NCBI GenBank assembly: GCA_041645555.1
Contig: JBAZPX010000018.1
Coordinates: forward strand, 1-20,545
Reading direction: 5' to 3'
Length of the DNA: 20,545 nt
DNA from: JAQTRU01 sp041645555
GTDB lineage: Bacteria; Patescibacteriota; Patescibacteriia; Patescibacteriales; JAQTRU01
The position numbers and the translations under genes are program-made. Positions 19,601 to 20,545 of the stretch are shown here, piece by piece (position 1 is the first letter of the stretch; each line of letters opens with the position of its first letter). The notes below the pieces were generated by a model. It was given only the letters and a program-made list of their open reading frames with translations, did not search any database and was not told where the DNA came from.

Positions 19601-20545
19601 CTAAACGGCTTTTTCGGTTTCTTCTTTCTTCTCTTCGGACAGCTGACCAGCTGTCTCTACACCAGACGCAATAAATTGCGTCTCTACGATTTTTTCAGAC
19701 GCATCATTGGGCGTCTCTATCTTTTCCTCTTTTGGTTTTTTTTCATTCTTTTTTTTGCTTTCTTTTTTCTCCTTTTTCTCCTTTTTGGGCAGCTGGCCAG
19801 CTGCCCCTACGGCCTCTTCATCTTTTTTTTCCTTCTTTCCCTCTTTCCCTTCTTCGCCCTTTTCTTCTTTTTCAATTTTGGCTTCGCCGATATCAATTTT
19901 CCAGCCGGTTAAACGAGCGGCCAAACGGGCATTCTGGCCGTTTTTGCCAATCGCTAAGGAAAGCTGGTCGGCAATAACTTTCACATAAGCTTTCTTTTCT
20001 TTTTCATCCAGCTTGATGGAAATTATTTTTGCCGGAGACAGGGCGTTGCCAATGAATTTAGAAGGATTTTCATCGTACTGGATAATATCAATTTTTTCCC
20101 CGCCCAGTTCGGAAATAATTGTCTGGATGCGGGAGCCGCGCTGGCCGACGCAAGACCCGATCGGGTCAACGTTTTCCGAATCAGTGGCCACGGCTACCTT
20201 TGAGCGCGCGCCGGCTTCCCGGGCGACCGCTTTTAACTCTACCAAACCATTGGAGATTTCCGGAATTTCCAGATAAAAAACTTTTCTAAGGATTTCGTCC
20301 GAGGTTCTGGAAAGAATTATTTCCGGGCCCTTGGAACCCAATCTTACTTCCTTAATATAGACTTTTATCCTTTCGCCCGGCAGGTATTTTTCCCCAAAAA
20401 TTTGCTCTTCGGCCGACAGATAGCCGACAGCCTTGCCCAAATCAACTAAAACAAACCGGCCTTCGTGCCGCTGGATTACACCGCTCACGACTTCTTTCTC
20501 TTTACCTTTAAATTCTCCGAAAATCATTTCCCGCTCCGCTTCCCT
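19601..20545 (-). CDS. nusA: Transcription factor NusA (N terminus beyond window)
   Basis: The reading frame stays open to the window edge; the first visible residues are REAEREMIFGEFKGK, so about the first 100-130 residues (RNA polymerase-binding domain) are missing. Visible parts are an S1 domain (VVSGVIQRHEGRFVLVDLG...), KH1 (DPIGSCVGQRGSRIQTI) and KH2 (LSLAIGKNGQNARLAARL). NusA controls pausing, termination and antitermination. After the KH domains comes an unusual tail of about 95 residues, Lys/Glu-rich, containing four 8-residue segments (VGAAGQLP, IETPNDAS, VETQFIAS, VETAGQLS). Each segment is encoded by a 24-nt palindromic element, and all four are in the same codon phase. Confidence 0.95.
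   Translation of the reverse strand, partial: REAEREMIFGEFKGKEKEVVSGVIQRHEGRFVLVDLGKAVGYLSAEEQIFGEKYLPGERIKVYIKEVRLGSKGPEIILSRTSDEILRKVFYLEIPEISNGLVELKAVAREAGARSKVAVATDSENVDPIGSCVGQRGSRIQTIISELGGEKIDIIQYDENPSKFIGNALSPAKIISIKLDEKEKKAYVKVIADQLSLAIGKNGQNARLAARLTGWKIDIGEAKIEKEEKGEEGKEGKKEKKDEEAVGAAGQLPKKEKKEKKESKKKNEKKPKEEKIETPNDASEKIVETQFIASGVETAGQLSEEKKEETEKAV
19637..19660 (-). repeat. In-frame 24-nt palindromic element in nusA, element 4
   Basis: On the minus strand it begins GTAGAGACAGCTGG and ends CAGCTGTCC. It exactly covers eight codons (VETAGQLS). Confidence 0.85.
19664..19687 (-). repeat. In-frame 24-nt palindromic element in nusA, element 3
   Basis: On the minus strand it begins GTAGAGACGCAAT and ends ATTGCGTCT, covering eight codons (VETQFIAS). 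It is 3 nt from element 4. Confidence 0.85.
19697..19720 (-). repeat. In-frame 24-nt palindromic element in nusA, element 2
   Basis: On the minus strand it begins ATAGAGACGC and ends GATGCGTCT, covering eight codons (IETPNDAS). It is the most diverged copy, with a mismatched centre. Confidence 0.75.
19787..19810 (-). repeat. In-frame 24-nt palindromic element in nusA, element 1
   Basis: On the minus strand it begins GTAGGGGCAGCTGG and ends CCAGCTGCCC, covering eight codons (VGAAGQLP). It has G in place of A at two positions of the shared GTAGAGAC end, with the matching change in the other arm, so the pairing is kept. Confidence 0.85.

Noticed and set aside
19637..19810. nusA tail repeats as an ordinary tandem coding repeat
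   Set aside because: Spacing between units is irregular (3, 9 and 66 nt). The shared feature is a palindrome at DNA level with compensating arm changes, which tandem duplication would not produce.
19598..19988. Plus-strand Phe/Ser-rich ORFs opposite the nusA tail
   Set aside because: They are artefacts of the Lys/Glu-rich coding strand of nusA read backwards (AAG/GAA becomes CTT/TTC).

Overview
The window reads as a chromosomal segment of a Patescibacteria (CPR), Parcubacteria-type bacterium. This is inferred from gene content, not from a marker phylogeny. The main clues are a secreted protease ending in two copies of the 'GEAWYVNP...RPADAFxIMRxLGLGI' repeat common in that radiation, short AT-rich gene starts that mostly lack a Shine-Dalgarno sequence, many small single-copy membrane or secreted proteins, and intergenic DNA crowded with short palindromic repeats. 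Every confident gene except one 70-codon ORF is on the minus strand, so the text below follows minus-strand transcription, from high to low coordinates.

Right side (20545 to 12400): the 3' part of nusA (cut by the window edge), a membrane pyrophosphatase (hppA), an FMN nitroreductase, an AT-rich HEPN-like helical protein, a large secreted multidomain serine protease, and trigger factor (tig). Middle (12400 to 9100): smpB directly followed by tmRNA (ssrA), which together form the trans-translation ribosome-rescue pair; then tRNA-Leu(TAA), tRNA-Gly(GCC), a small membrane protein, and the translation/secretion cluster infC-rpmI-rplT-secG followed by an oligopeptide-type substrate-binding protein. 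Left side (9100 to 1): tRNA-Leu(CAG), RNase J (rnj), a lone plus-strand small acidic protein with a near-consensus promoter, a LysM/M23 cell-wall hydrolase with a small membrane protein, tRNA-Ala(TGC), a secreted Cys-rich protein, an 80-aa membrane-tail protein, and the start of what looks like its paralog, cut by the window edge.

The most unusual content is palindromic DNA rather than a new gene. (1) The 3' coding part of nusA contains four 24-nt palindromic elements, each exactly 8 codons long and all in the same codon phase, adding peptides of the form [V/I][E/G][T/A]xxxx[S/P]. (2) Three of the four tRNA genes are accompanied by partial copies of themselves, and each copy is interrupted by GC-rich hairpins at positions in the D-arm, anticodon arm or T-arm. 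tRNA-Leu(CAG) has a broken 5' copy on one side and a broken 3' copy on the other. (3) A/T-rich 'ATCTAAAATC' words occur just 3' of most of the stable RNA genes. Together these suggest palindromic mobile elements that enter tRNA-like and reading-frame targets, in the way Rickettsia palindromic elements enter genes. The mechanism is a hypothesis; the sequence patterns are visible directly.
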